From assembly GCF_000687915.1 (NCBI RefSeq), contig NZ_JHZY01000004.1:561001-625000 (forward strand): a DNA stretch of 64,000 nt, given 5' to 3'. Under the pieces are notes generated by a model, which was not told the origin of the DNA, did no database searches, and worked only from the letters and a program-made list of their open reading frames with translations. Of the stretch, positions 47,122-56,218 are shown one piece after another; position 1 is the first letter of the stretch, and every line of letters begins with the position of its first letter. The stretch is from Leeuwenhoekiella sp. MAR_2009_132. Its GTDB lineage: Bacteria > Bacteroidota > Bacteroidia > Flavobacteriales > Flavobacteriaceae. The translations under genes and the position numbers were made by a program.

Positions 47122-48441
47122 ATGCCTCAAACAATACAAGGATTTTCCCGCTTAAGTAAAGAAGAAAAAATAAACTGGCTTGCAGATAATTTTTTAACAG
47201 ATTCACCTAATGCGGTTTCTACGCTTAAACAATATTGGAATTCTGATACCAAGTTGCAGCAATTGCACGATGAATTTATAGAAAACACCATTTCAAATTA
47301 CTATTTGCCATTAGGCGTTGCTCCTAATTTTGTTATTAATAACAAAACCTTTGCAATACCTATGGCGATTGAAGAAAGTTCTGTTGTTGCCGCAGCAAGT
47401 AAAGCTGCAAAATTCTGGATGTCTCGAGGTGGTTTTAAAGCTGAAATATTAGGTACACAAAAAATAGGACAGGTTCACTTCACCTACGCAGGTGACAATC
47501 TAATATTAAATGAGTTTTTTGATGATATAGAAGCTACATTATTAGCAGACCTCAAAGAACTTACCGCCTCTATGGAAAATCGTGGCGGTGGCATTACCGG
47601 TATTGATCTCGTTAATAAAACAGAATATTTAGAAAACTATTATCAACTGCATGTAACATTTGAAACCCTGGACGCCATGGGGGCAAATTTTATAAATTCG
47701 TGTCTTGAGCAACTTGCAGAAAGCTGGCAACGGGAGTTTAATAACCATTTAGCTTTTACCGAAAGTAACGCAGAAATGGTTGTAATTATGAGCATTCTTT
47801 CTAATTATGTACCGGGATGTGTTGTACGCGCTGAAGTATGTTGTGCGGTGAGCGAACTTACAGAAGCAAACGGTATAGATCCTGAAGTTTTTGCATCAAA
47901 ATTTGTACAGGCAATACGTATCGCAGAGGTAGAAACCTACCGCGCAGTTACTCACAATAAGGGAATTATGAATGGTATTGATGCTGTCGTTCTTGCTACC
48001 GGAAATGATTTTAGAGCAATTGAAGCCGGTGCTCATGCTTATGCAGCAAGAAATGGAAGCTACTCAAGTCTTACCCACGCTACGGTTGAAAATGGAATAT
48101 TTAGATTTTGGATAGAAATACCTCTGGCATTAGGAACTGTAGGTGGTCTTACAAAATTACACCCGTTAGTAAAACTGAATCTTGAAATGCTGGGCAACCC
48201 TAGCGCACCGCAACTTATGGAAATCATCGCAGTGGCAGGTCTTGCTCAAAATTTTGGGGCGATTAAATCACTTACCACAACCGGAATTCAGAAAGGGCAT
48301 ATGAAAATGCACCTTATGAATATGTTGAATCAGTTTGAGGCTACAGATGCAGAAAAGGCACAGGCAATAAATCATTTTAAAACGCACAAAGTAACCCATA
48401 GTGCTGTTGATTCATTTATTAAAAATGCTCGAAACGAATAG
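47122..48441 (+). CDS. Hydroxymethylglutaryl-CoA reductase, class II type
   Basis: The enzyme interconverts HMG-CoA and mevalonate; in Flavobacteriia it feeds isoprenoid synthesis. The catalytic residues of the class II enzyme can be placed: Glu in MAIEESSVVAA, Lys in HNKGIMNG, Asp exactly 16 residues later in ATGNDFRA (as Lys267/Asp283 in the Pseudomonas enzyme), and His in QKGHMKMHLMN. An upstream in-frame Met (47077) exists, but those 15 residues are unlike the family and MPQTIQGFSRLS is the usual start, giving 439 residues. It is followed after 3 bases by the serine hydrolase and then a GHMP kinase. Confidence 0.94.
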   Translation: MPQTIQGFSRLSKEEKINWLADNFLTDSPNAVSTLKQYWNSDTKLQQLHDEFIENTISNYYLPLGVAPNFVINNKTFAIPMAIEESSVVAAASKAAKFWMSRGGFKAEILGTQKIGQVHFTYAGDNLILNEFFDDIEATLLADLKELTASMENRGGGITGIDLVNKTEYLENYYQLHVTFETLDAMGANFINSCLEQLAESWQREFNNHLAFTESNAEMVVIMSILSNYVPGCVVRAEVCCAVSELTEANGIDPEVFASKFVQAIRIAEVETYRAVTHNKGIMNGIDAVVLATGNDFRAIEAGAHAYAARNGSYSSLTHATVENGIFRFWIEIPLALGTVGGLTKLHPLVKLNLEMLGNPSAPQLMEIIAVAGLAQNFGAIKSLTTTGIQKGHMKMHLMNMLNQFEATDAEKAQAINHFKTHKVTHSAVDSFIKNARNE

Positions 48442-48444
48442 CTT

Positions 48445-49533
48445 ATGAAACTAACTTTTAGCCTGGTTTCTTTTATTTTACTAGTAAACCTGTGCACTGC
48501 TCAGGAACTTTCTGAAGATTTAAAAATCAAAATAAAGCAAGCACAGCAAGTCCATCAAATACCAGCAATTGCAGTTAGTTTAATTACACCAGATTCTATT
48601 TTTAGTTATGTAAATGGAAAAGCAAGGTTTTCGAAGAAAGAGCAAATTTCTATAAATGCTAAATTTCATTTAGGATCTAATACAAAGGCAATAACTTCTT
48701 TTATTGCTATGCGCCTAACTGAGCAAGGAGAAATAAGTTGGGGAACTCCTTTCTTCAAACTTTTTCCAGAACTAGAATCAACAAGTAGATCTGTTTATTC
48801 TGATATTACTTTAGGAGATCTATTATCGCATAATGCTCAAATACGCCCTTACACTAAAGGCTCTGAGCTCACAAAATTCAATATATTAAAAGGTTCAATT
48901 AGTGAAAACAGATATTCGTTTTCAAAAAGTGTTTTAACCGAAAAAGCTGTAAAAAAAGGCACCTACTCTAATGCTGGTTACGTATTAGCAGCTTTAATGC
49001 TAGAACGTGCTTCGGGTAAGACCTACCGGGAATTGGTAGATCAGACTATGCAGGAATTAGATTTAGAGTACTTCATAGGATTTCCCAATAAAGAAAACGC
49101 TGCGTATCCCTGGGGACATTGGGATCAAAAGGGAGTATTTGAAGCCCTCTCACCAGAGCACGATTATAAATTACCAGATTATATGTCTAGTGCCGGAGAC
49201 ATTAGCATGAATATACTCGATTACAGCAAATTTATACAGCTACATCTAAACGGGCTTTTAGGAACGAGTACTTATCTTAATGCAGATGATTATAATTGGT
49301 TACATTTTGGTCAAAGCCCCTATGCTTATGGCTGGGGAAATGTAATTAAGGATTCTGAAAAGATGAGTTTTCATGATGGCAGTGCAGGTACGTACTACAG
49401 CCATACTGTACTTTTACCAAATAAAAATATAGCAGTTGTAATACTTATGAATACAGCTTCTACCGAAGCTGTTGAGGCTATTTATAATCTTCAGCAGTTT
49501 ATAACATCACAACCTCAAAAATCTAAGAAATAA
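48445..49533 (+). CDS. Serine hydrolase, beta-lactamase class C fold, exported
   Basis: The 362-residue product has a signal peptide (~1-19, ending CTAQ) and the beta-lactamase/D-Ala-D-Ala peptidase fold. Nucleophile motif SxxK is in HLGSNTKAITSF, followed by the YxN motif YSNAGYVLAAL. The third motif reads HDGSAGTYYSH (HxG in place of KTG, common in class C-like esterases and peptidases). Substrate is unknown: peptide, ester or wall fragment. It lies between two mevalonate-pathway-type genes with gaps of 3 and 1 bases, so it is cotranscribed although its function seems unrelated. Confidence 0.9.
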   Translation: MKLTFSLVSFILLVNLCTAQELSEDLKIKIKQAQQVHQIPAIAVSLITPDSIFSYVNGKARFSKKEQISINAKFHLGSNTKAITSFIAMRLTEQGEISWGTPFFKLFPELESTSRSVYSDITLGDLLSHNAQIRPYTKGSELTKFNILKGSISENRYSFSKSVLTEKAVKKGTYSNAGYVLAALMLERASGKTYRELVDQTMQELDLEYFIGFPNKENAAYPWGHWDQKGVFEALSPEHDYKLPDYMSSAGDISMNILDYSKFIQLHLNGLLGTSTYLNADDYNWLHFGQSPYAYGWGNVIKDSEKMSFHDGSAGTYYSHTVLLPNKNIAVVILMNTASTEAVEAIYNLQQFITSQPQKSKK

Positions 49534-49534
49534 T

Positions 49535-50449
49535 ATGAGTAAGCGATTTTACGGCCACGGAAAACTTCTCATAACTGGAGAATATCTTGTTTTAGATGGA
49601 GCTCTAGCACTGGCTATACCTACTCAAAAAGGACAAAGTCTGGTTGTAGAAGATTTAAATACCGAAGGAATAACCTGGGTAAGTCTTAAGTCTTCTGGTG
49701 AACTCTGGTTTACTACGCATCTAACCTATGAAGATTTAAATAAATCACTACCCGAACAACCCGCAGACCCTAAAGACCGTTTAATTCAACTACTTGCGGC
49801 AGCACGAAGTTTAAATCCGCAATTTTTAAGAGATGCTAAAAATATAAAAGTAACCACCACTTTAGAATTTGAAAGTAATTGGGGACTAGGCTCTTCGTCT
49901 ACACTTATTTATACACTCGCAGAATGGGCAGAAGTAGATGCATATGCCTTACTAAATCTAACATTTGGTGGCAGCGGCTACGACATTGCCTGCGCAAGTA
50001 ATCACACTCCAATTCTGTACCAACTCAAAGAACAAAAACCCCGCGTATTACAAACACAGTTTAATCCACCATTTAGAGATCAATTATATTTTATACATCT
50101 CAATAAAAAACAAAACAGCAGAGACGCAATATCAAATTATAGAAAACAACCTAAAGAAAGCCTGGAGAGCGCGATTAACAAGGTTTCCGGAATAAGCGAA
50201 ACATTGCTCATCTGTGAAGAATTACTCAGTTTTAGGGCGCTTATAGACGCTCACGAGCGCATTATTGCTTCAGTACTAAATACCCAAACTATAAAGCAGC
50301 AATTATTTGCAGATTACCCCGGAAGCATTAAAAGTCTGGGAGGCTGGGGCGGTGATTTTATTCTTGTAACTGCAAATCAGGAAGATCTTGACTACTTTAG
50401 AAATAAAGAATACCACACAATAATTTCTTACAGTGATATGGCATATTAG
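49535..50449 (+). CDS. GYDIA-type GHMP kinase (mevalonate kinase-like)
   Basis: The 304-residue protein is a GHMP-superfamily small-molecule kinase. The N-terminus FYGHGKLLITGEYLVLDGA, the phosphate loop NWGLGSSSTLIY and the family motif GSGYDIACASNH are visible; a late segment GSIKSLGGWGGDFIL matches the third GHMP motif. Being cotranscribed with HMG-CoA reductase, it likely phosphorylates mevalonate or phosphomevalonate, but which step cannot be told from sequence. It ends at a strong terminator. Confidence 0.9.
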   Translation: MSKRFYGHGKLLITGEYLVLDGALALAIPTQKGQSLVVEDLNTEGITWVSLKSSGELWFTTHLTYEDLNKSLPEQPADPKDRLIQLLAAARSLNPQFLRDAKNIKVTTTLEFESNWGLGSSSTLIYTLAEWAEVDAYALLNLTFGGSGYDIACASNHTPILYQLKEQKPRVLQTQFNPPFRDQLYFIHLNKKQNSRDAISNYRKQPKESLESAINKVSGISETLLICEELLSFRALIDAHERIIASVLNTQTIKQQLFADYPGSIKSLGGWGGDFILVTANQEDLDYFRNKEYHTIISYSDMAY

Positions 50450-50465
50450 AAGCTAAATTTTATAC

Positions 50466-50502
50466 AAAAAAAAGAGCCGTTTTAAAAACGGCTCTTTTTT
50501 TT
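50466..50502. terminator. Bidirectional terminator between the GHMP kinase gene and the PpiD-like gene
   Basis: Inverted repeat with GAGCCGTTTT / AAAACGGCTC flanked by A8 on one side and T8 on the other. Confidence 0.88.
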
Positions 50503-50519
50503 GTACTCTATGTTACTGA

Positions 50520-52640
50520 TTAATAAAAATCAGCTCGTTTATCTTCAATTTTAGCTGCGTCTTTTAATGCTTGTAGAACAGTAAAATTCACATTAGCCCT
50601 ATCTGCATTATCTTTTTGTATCGCAAAACTCGCATAATTATCAAGCTTACGAGCAGGAGTAACATTTACTACCTTCACTACATAAACACCTTTATCTCCT
50701 GCAATAGGATTTGAGACACTACCTTTATCAAGACCAAAAGCAATACCCATAACTTTAGGCTCTGTACCTGCTCCTGCTAAAGTAGGATTTTTAAGATTTA
50801 CTCCATTTGAAGTTTGAACGCTTACATTATTTGCAGAAGCAATTGCATTAAGATCTTTACCAGTAATTTTTTTCTTAATTAGTTCAGCTTTCTTCTCATT
50901 ACGAATTATTGGAGTTACTCGCGGAGAAGCTTGATCTACCGGCATTAATCCTTTTTCTGTTTTAGCTGTAAGCTGTACTACCAGGTAACCTCCTTCTACA
51001 TTAAAACGCTGCACGTCTCCTGTTTTAGTTTCTTCATTAAACGCCCAACGAATAATCTCGCGTTGACTACCCTGTCCTGGTAATGTCTCATCTAACGCTT
51101 TAATGCTATTTACAGGTCTTACCGTATAGTTGTCAGCTTTAGCTGCATCTTCAAATGAATTTTTATCGTCTGAAACAGCCATTTGAAATTTTGTAGTAGC
51201 ATTAAAAACTTCATTGATTGTCTCTTGAGATGGCTCTATTTCTTTTGCAACTGTTGCTAATTTAATAGCGCGTTGCTTATTTTTCTGATCATCTATCTTG
51301 ATAACGTGATAACCATATTGAGATTCTACAACTCCTACTTCTCCTGTATTGCCATTAAATATAAAGTCATTAAAAGGCTTAACATATCTTCCTTTAGTAG
51401 CGTAACCTAAATCACCACCTTTTTCTTTACTGCCGTCTGCAGAAAATTCAGGAGCTAATTCTGCAAGCTTAGATGGCGTTGCTTTTATTACTGAAGCAAG
51501 ACTATCTGCTAAATTCTTAGCTTCTGCCTTAGATCGTGTTTGGCTTGCAGCATTTGCAAGGCCTTCATAGGTAAGAAGTATGTGAGACGCTTTTACAGAA
51601 TCAGGTATTTGACTTACACCCACTACTTTTGAAATTTTGTAATACCCATTGTCTTTGTAAGGACCATAAACAGAACCTTCATTTAGACCAAAAAGAGTAT
51701 CTCCTACAGAACCAGGCAATTCGTTTTTAAATAAATAAGCATCTGAATATCGTAAATCTGAGTATTCATTTACAAATTCTTCAGGATTTGTAGTTGCTGC
51801 CAGGCCATTAACGGTATCATTTGTTTTTGTGGCAGCCGTATATTCTACACGCTTATTTAAAAGCGAAGCAACGCTTGCTTTTAAAGCTTCCTCATCAGAT
51901 AGCGAAGGCGCTTCAGAAAACATTACATAACGAAGATTTCTGGTAGCTTCAGATTTAAATTCAGATTTGTGATCTTCAAGATAAGCAGCAATATCTTCTT
52001 TAGAAACTGTTACCTGATCGTCTGCAATAGAAGTATAAGGAACCTGAACATATTCTAAATCTCTAAGATTATTTTCTAACTCGTAAGCCATTTGACCTTC
52101 TTTAAAGCTTGTATTTAAACCAGCTTTAATAAGGCTAAAATATATTTGTTGTTGTTCGTTATTTGCTAATTGCTTTTCATAATCTACCCACTGTGCATAC
52201 ATTGTAGGATTTGTAGATTTTAAAGTCGCTACATATTCACGTAACTTTTGCTCACTAAAAACACCGTCATTTTGAAAGTTAGGATCGTTTTGCAATGCCT
52301 CTTTCAACAAATTATTTATACGATCTTGCTCTACAGTAATACCTAAATCTTCATACTGCTCATCAAGTAAAATACGACGCACTTCTTGCTCCCAAGCAGC
52401 ATTTACTGCCTGTGTTGTAGTAATGCCCGCCCCGTAACGCGCAGTCTGGCTTTCAACCAGCCCAGCAAATTCCTGCTGTTCTATATCCTCATCATTTACA
52501 GAACCTAGAATACGTTGTGATTTTTGAGTAGAAAAACCACCGTTTTTTAGCACATCTGCCAGTACAAATGCAAATAAAGCCAGAGCTATAATTGCAATTA
52601 AGAATACCGAGCGTTGTCTAATCTTGTTTAAAACTGCCAT
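50520..52640 (-). CDS. Membrane-anchored peptidyl-prolyl isomerase (PpiD/SurA type)
   Basis: The 706-residue protein has a short cytoplasmic start, one membrane helix (~12-30) and a SurA-N-like chaperone domain. A parvulin-type rotamase domain (~345-450) contains VKASHILLTYEGLA, FSADGSKEKGGDLGYATKG and VESQYGYHVIKIDD. A second, weaker rotamase-like region follows near the C-terminus. It folds proteins emerging from Sec and destined for the outer membrane. It is the last gene of the coaX-lptC run. Confidence 0.93.
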   Translation of the reverse strand: MAVLNKIRQRSVFLIAIIALALFAFVLADVLKNGGFSTQKSQRILGSVNDEDIEQQEFAGLVESQTARYGAGITTTQAVNAAWEQEVRRILLDEQYEDLGITVEQDRINNLLKEALQNDPNFQNDGVFSEQKLREYVATLKSTNPTMYAQWVDYEKQLANNEQQQIYFSLIKAGLNTSFKEGQMAYELENNLRDLEYVQVPYTSIADDQVTVSKEDIAAYLEDHKSEFKSEATRNLRYVMFSEAPSLSDEEALKASVASLLNKRVEYTAATKTNDTVNGLAATTNPEEFVNEYSDLRYSDAYLFKNELPGSVGDTLFGLNEGSVYGPYKDNGYYKISKVVGVSQIPDSVKASHILLTYEGLANAASQTRSKAEAKNLADSLASVIKATPSKLAELAPEFSADGSKEKGGDLGYATKGRYVKPFNDFIFNGNTGEVGVVESQYGYHVIKIDDQKNKQRAIKLATVAKEIEPSQETINEVFNATTKFQMAVSDDKNSFEDAAKADNYTVRPVNSIKALDETLPGQGSQREIIRWAFNEETKTGDVQRFNVEGGYLVVQLTAKTEKGLMPVDQASPRVTPIIRNEKKAELIKKKITGKDLNAIASANNVSVQTSNGVNLKNPTLAGAGTEPKVMGIAFGLDKGSVSNPIAGDKGVYVVKVVNVTPARKLDNYASFAIQKDNADRANVNFTVLQALKDAAKIEDKRADFY

Positions 52641-52737
52641 TGTTTATGTGTTTGTCAAATAGTGGGCGAAAATACCATTTTAAATGAAAAAATGAAATGT
52701 AAAATCAGCAAAATAAAAAGAGTTATTAATCTAGGTA

Positions 52738-54024
52738 TTAATCGTTTTCAACAACACGTACCTTTACCAATTCAATTTTTGTATTTGAGGTTTGAATAAT
52801 ATGAAATTGATACCCCTCGATATCCACAATATTACCTTCTTCAGGAATTCCTTCAGTATGATTTACTATAAGTCCTCCAAGGGTCTCATAATTCTCATCT
52901 TCAGGCAATTCTAGCTTATAGGTTTCGTTTAAATAATCAACTTCAAGTCGTGCTGAAAATTTATAAGTGTCTTCTTCTAAAACCTCTTCAATAAGAACCA
53001 CACTATCATGCTCATCTTCAATCTCGCCAAATAACTCTTCTACAATATCTTCAACCGTCATCATACCACTTGTACCGCCATATTCATCTATAACTACAGC
53101 CATACTTTTACGCTTTTTAATAAGTATGTTTAAAACATCTTTTACAAGCATGGTTTCCGGCACAAAGATCACAGGCATCAATACATCTGTAATGGTTACC
53201 GGCTTTTTAAAGAGTTCAAATGAGTGTACATATCCTATAATATCATCTATAGAGTCTTGATATACCAGTATTTTTGAAAGCCCAGTTTCTGTAAATTGTT
53301 TATTTAAATCTGAAGGAGATTGATTTTTCTCAACCGCTACAATTTCGGTACGCGGTATCATTACTTCACGTGATTTAACTTCTGAAAATTCTAAGGCATT
53401 CTGAAAGATTTGTATTTCAGAATCTAATTCTTCATTAGTTTCAAAAGAATCTATTTGCTCGTTTATATAATTCCCCAATTCAACTTTAGTAAAAGCCAAT
53501 TGGACTTCGTCACCATCAGTTTTAAAAAATTTCTTTAAAAGTAAATCTGAAATCCAGATGATAAAAGTTGACAAGAAACTAAAAACAACATAAAATAGAT
53601 ATGCAGGAACCGCAAAAATCTTTAGCAGTGAGTTTGCATAAATCTGAAAGAATACTTTAGGTAAAAATTCTGCAGTAAATAGCACAAGTAGTGTAGAAAT
53701 AATTGTCTGCGTTAGCAAACTAAATTCTACAAAAAAGTTAGTAAGCCAGGCATAACCAAAATCTGCACCCTCTAACCAAGCCTGTAAAAGATCGCCCATA
53801 AAATAGGCATAGATTACCAGTGCCAGATTATTTCCCACCAGCATGGTCGCAATAAACTTAGATGGTTTTTCGGTTAAACGGGTAAGAACTTTAGCAATAA
53901 GGTCATTTTGTTTTTTTTCTATCTCGATATGAATCTTATTAGAAGAAACGTATGCTATCTCCATACCCGAGAAAAATGCGGAAAGAATTAAGGAAACTAC
54001 AATGATCAGAATTTCTGTTTCCAT
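52738..54024 (-). CDS. CNNM/CorC family membrane protein (GldE-like hemolysin family)
   Basis: The 428-residue protein has an N-terminal DUF21/CNNM membrane domain with about three to four helices (AFFSGMEIAYVSSNKIHIE; KFIATMLVGNNLALVIYAYF). It has two CBS domains (MIPRTEIVAVEKNQSPSDLN; VVIDEYGGTSGMMTVEDIVEE) and a C-terminal CorC/HlyC transporter-associated domain (ARLEVDYLNE... YETLGGLIVNH). Relatives export Mg or other divalent ions; GldE of gliding bacteria is in this family. Assignment as GldE would need comparison with paralogues. Confidence 0.9.
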   Translation of the reverse strand: METEILIIVVSLILSAFFSGMEIAYVSSNKIHIEIEKKQNDLIAKVLTRLTEKPSKFIATMLVGNNLALVIYAYFMGDLLQAWLEGADFGYAWLTNFFVEFSLLTQTIISTLLVLFTAEFLPKVFFQIYANSLLKIFAVPAYLFYVVFSFLSTFIIWISDLLLKKFFKTDGDEVQLAFTKVELGNYINEQIDSFETNEELDSEIQIFQNALEFSEVKSREVMIPRTEIVAVEKNQSPSDLNKQFTETGLSKILVYQDSIDDIIGYVHSFELFKKPVTITDVLMPVIFVPETMLVKDVLNILIKKRKSMAVVIDEYGGTSGMMTVEDIVEELFGEIEDEHDSVVLIEEVLEEDTYKFSARLEVDYLNETYKLELPEDENYETLGGLIVNHTEGIPEEGNIVDIEGYQFHIIQTSNTKIELVKVRVVEND

Positions 54025-54027
54025 ATA

Positions 54028-54222
54028 TTATTTCTGACTGCCTTGTTCATACTTTTTCCTAAAGCGACGCTTAAAGAAGTACATACCTATGGCAATTACT
54101 ACGAAAAACAAATAAAGATAAGCTTTACTAGGCTCTACAGACCATACTCTTACCGCTTCAAATAAAAACAGTGCAGCAAAAATTAAGTAGGCGTATTCGA
54201 AATATTTAAAGTACTTAGACAT
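54028..54222 (-). CDS. Small two-helix membrane protein
   Basis: The 64-residue product has two hydrophobic segments (~8-24 and 34-49) and a basic C-terminus (FKRRFRKKYEQGSQK) and is otherwise unrecognised. Its ATG overlaps the lptC stop by one base and its stop is 3 bases before the CorC-like gene, so it is translated with its neighbours. Conserved position is likely but I cannot test it here. Confidence 0.8.
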   Translation of the reverse strand: MSKYFKYFEYAYLIFAALFLFEAVRVWSVEPSKAYLYLFFVVIAIGMYFFKRRFRKKYEQGSQK

Positions 54223-54812
54223 TATAATAAGCTATCATTTTTAGTAGAATCTGGATTTTCTTTAACATACATTCTACTTTGATTATCTAAAGATATAAAA
54301 TTTTTGAAGTCCTCACTGCTGTCAAATAAATCTCCACTATTATAGGAATTATCAGGAAACTTAATAGTGTAAGGCTTATCTGTAAAAACCCATTTATTTC
54401 GTTGATCCCAAAACAATTGAGAGGCATCTAACCGCGTGGAATCGCTTGTTATAAGAACCACATTTTTACGCATATCAATTAAATTTGTGCGGGTGTATCT
54501 AATAGCGTAATCTGCCGTAATATAATTCTCTTTCTTAGCGTCATCTATAAAAGTAACTTCTACACCATTAGGAAACTCTTGATACGGAAAGTTTAATAAG
54601 CCATAATCTATAAGCAATGGTGTTTTTAGTGTAGCAACTACTTTACCAGAATCTGTATATTTTAAAACAACGCCTTCACCTTCTGCAGAAGGACCATCTG
54701 TGCGCTGATTGAACTTTTGTAATTCTTCTGAGCTGTTACCACAACTAAAAAACAAAGTCACAGCTAATGCTGTGACTAAGTTTAAGATTATATGTTTATG
54801 TGATGTACTCAC
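54222..54812 (-). CDS. lptC: LPS export protein LptC-like lipoprotein
   Basis: LptC links the inner-membrane LptBFG pump to the periplasmic LptA bridge. The 196-residue product has a hydrophobic start ending in lipobox LFFSC (Cys24). The beta-jellyroll repeats of the family are seen in GVVLKYTDSGKVVATLKTPL, GVEVTFIDDAKKENYITADY and NLIDMRKNVVLITSDSTRLD. Bacteroidota LptC proteins are usually lipoproteins rather than membrane-anchored. It abuts the TPR gene upstream and overlaps the 64-aa gene by one base. Confidence 0.9.
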   Translation of the reverse strand: MSTSHKHIILNLVTALAVTLFFSCGNSSEELQKFNQRTDGPSAEGEGVVLKYTDSGKVVATLKTPLLIDYGLLNFPYQEFPNGVEVTFIDDAKKENYITADYAIRYTRTNLIDMRKNVVLITSDSTRLDASQLFWDQRNKWVFTDKPYTIKFPDNSYNSGDLFDSSEDFKNFISLDNQSRMYVKENPDSTKNDSLL

Positions 54813-56186
54813 TTATAAATTTGGAACGGTAACTCCGCCACCTACCCAGCAGCTAAAGTTAATACGTTGACCAGCGTTACCAGCGTTAAAAATCATCGTA
54901 CGATCTGGAGCTAAACCTCTATAAGCAGCGGCAGTTTTTTGAGCAACACTAGATAAAGAAGGATCAATAGCTCCTGCACGAGCAGCCATATCTGCAGCTA
55001 ACCAATAGATTGCTCTTTTATTAAATACACTATCTCCACAGCTGTTTGCACTACCAGCGTACATATCTGCAATTTTAAGATACACAATACCCATTGAAGG
55101 TTTTGCTCCTACAGCTTTTAAGTAGTAGCTACGTGCATTACTCATACTTCCTTTTTTTCTAAAGTTCTCAGCTAACTGATAAAATACTTTAGCTTTTTTA
55201 GAAGGGTCTGTTTGACGATTTGCAGACTCCTCATAATATTTTAATGCGTTAGCATTTTCACCACGTTGCTCTGCAAGACGACCTAAGTAATAAGACGTTT
55301 CTGCAGAAGGCTCTAATGTATTTAATTGCTCAACTAACTTTACAAATAGCGGACTATCTGTACATTCTTTAGAAACTAAACGTCCTGCAGCATTTTTAAC
55401 CCAGGTCACATCACCTTTCTTCTCTTCCCAAGCAGCCTCATAAAAAGGAACCAAACGATCGCAATCAGCTAAAACTCCTAATTTTTGATTGATACCTGCA
55501 GAAACTTTAGAGTAGTTATCTAGGTTTACTTCTGCAACCTGCTCTAGTTTTTTCTCTTGAGCAGAAAGTGCAGTACCTGCCTCTTTTTTCTCTAAGATTG
55601 TTTCCATACGTTTAGCGTAACCATCTTGCTCTTCAGTGATTTTTTCCTGTACTTTATCATACATATCAAAAACTTCCTGCAACTCAATAGAACCTGCTTC
55701 TTGTAACTCAACAGCTACTACGAAGTACTCGTATAAACCTTTTGCATTTGTAAATGTTGCTTTATCAGTTTCCCAGGCTTTATTAAATTGAGCGTATTGC
55801 TCTTGAGCAGTTCCTATTTTGTTATCATACATTATAATTGCTACATCGGCAAGATCTTCACCTTCATTAGTTTTTGCAGCAAAATGAGTTTTCTTCTCTT
55901 GATACATTTTCTTTAAATCTTCAAGAAAAGCCATTTGCTCAGCTCCTGAAGTTTTTTCGATTTTGTATTTTAAGATACGCTCTCCATATTGATACAACGC
56001 AAAAGAAGTAGTAGGACATTCTTTACGCAATTTCATAAATGGCTCATAAGCTGCATCGTAATTTTTAACTTTTGCGTGCTCAGAAAAAATAGACATTGTT
56101 GTAACGCATTCTTCAGTAGCTTGAGCGCTAACGAAATTTACTGCTCCTACAAGGGCTATAAATAGTAATGTTAATTTAGTTTTCAT
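54813..56186 (-). CDS. Exported TPR-repeat protein of unknown function
   Basis: The 457-residue product has a signal peptide (MKTKLTLLFIALVGAVNFVS) and a helical body of tetratricopeptide-like units. The clearest are ETSYYLGRLAEQRGENANAL, AKVFYQLAENFRKKGSMSNA and RSYYLKAVGAKPSMGIVYLK. Four Cys are spaced along the chain, some perhaps paired in the periplasm. An in-frame Met 21 bases upstream (56207) exists, but the signal peptide begins properly at 56186. The stop abuts lptC. A role in outer-membrane protein or LPS assembly is only inferred from neighbours. Confidence 0.88.
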   Translation of the reverse strand: MKTKLTLLFIALVGAVNFVSAQATEECVTTMSIFSEHAKVKNYDAAYEPFMKLRKECPTTSFALYQYGERILKYKIEKTSGAEQMAFLEDLKKMYQEKKTHFAAKTNEGEDLADVAIIMYDNKIGTAQEQYAQFNKAWETDKATFTNAKGLYEYFVVAVELQEAGSIELQEVFDMYDKVQEKITEEQDGYAKRMETILEKKEAGTALSAQEKKLEQVAEVNLDNYSKVSAGINQKLGVLADCDRLVPFYEAAWEEKKGDVTWVKNAAGRLVSKECTDSPLFVKLVEQLNTLEPSAETSYYLGRLAEQRGENANALKYYEESANRQTDPSKKAKVFYQLAENFRKKGSMSNARSYYLKAVGAKPSMGIVYLKIADMYAGSANSCGDSVFNKRAIYWLAADMAARAGAIDPSLSSVAQKTAAAYRGLAPDRTMIFNAGNAGQRINFSCWVGGGVTVPNL

Positions 56187-56218
56187 CATTAAATGGTTTA
56201 AAAGCAATATTAATAATT

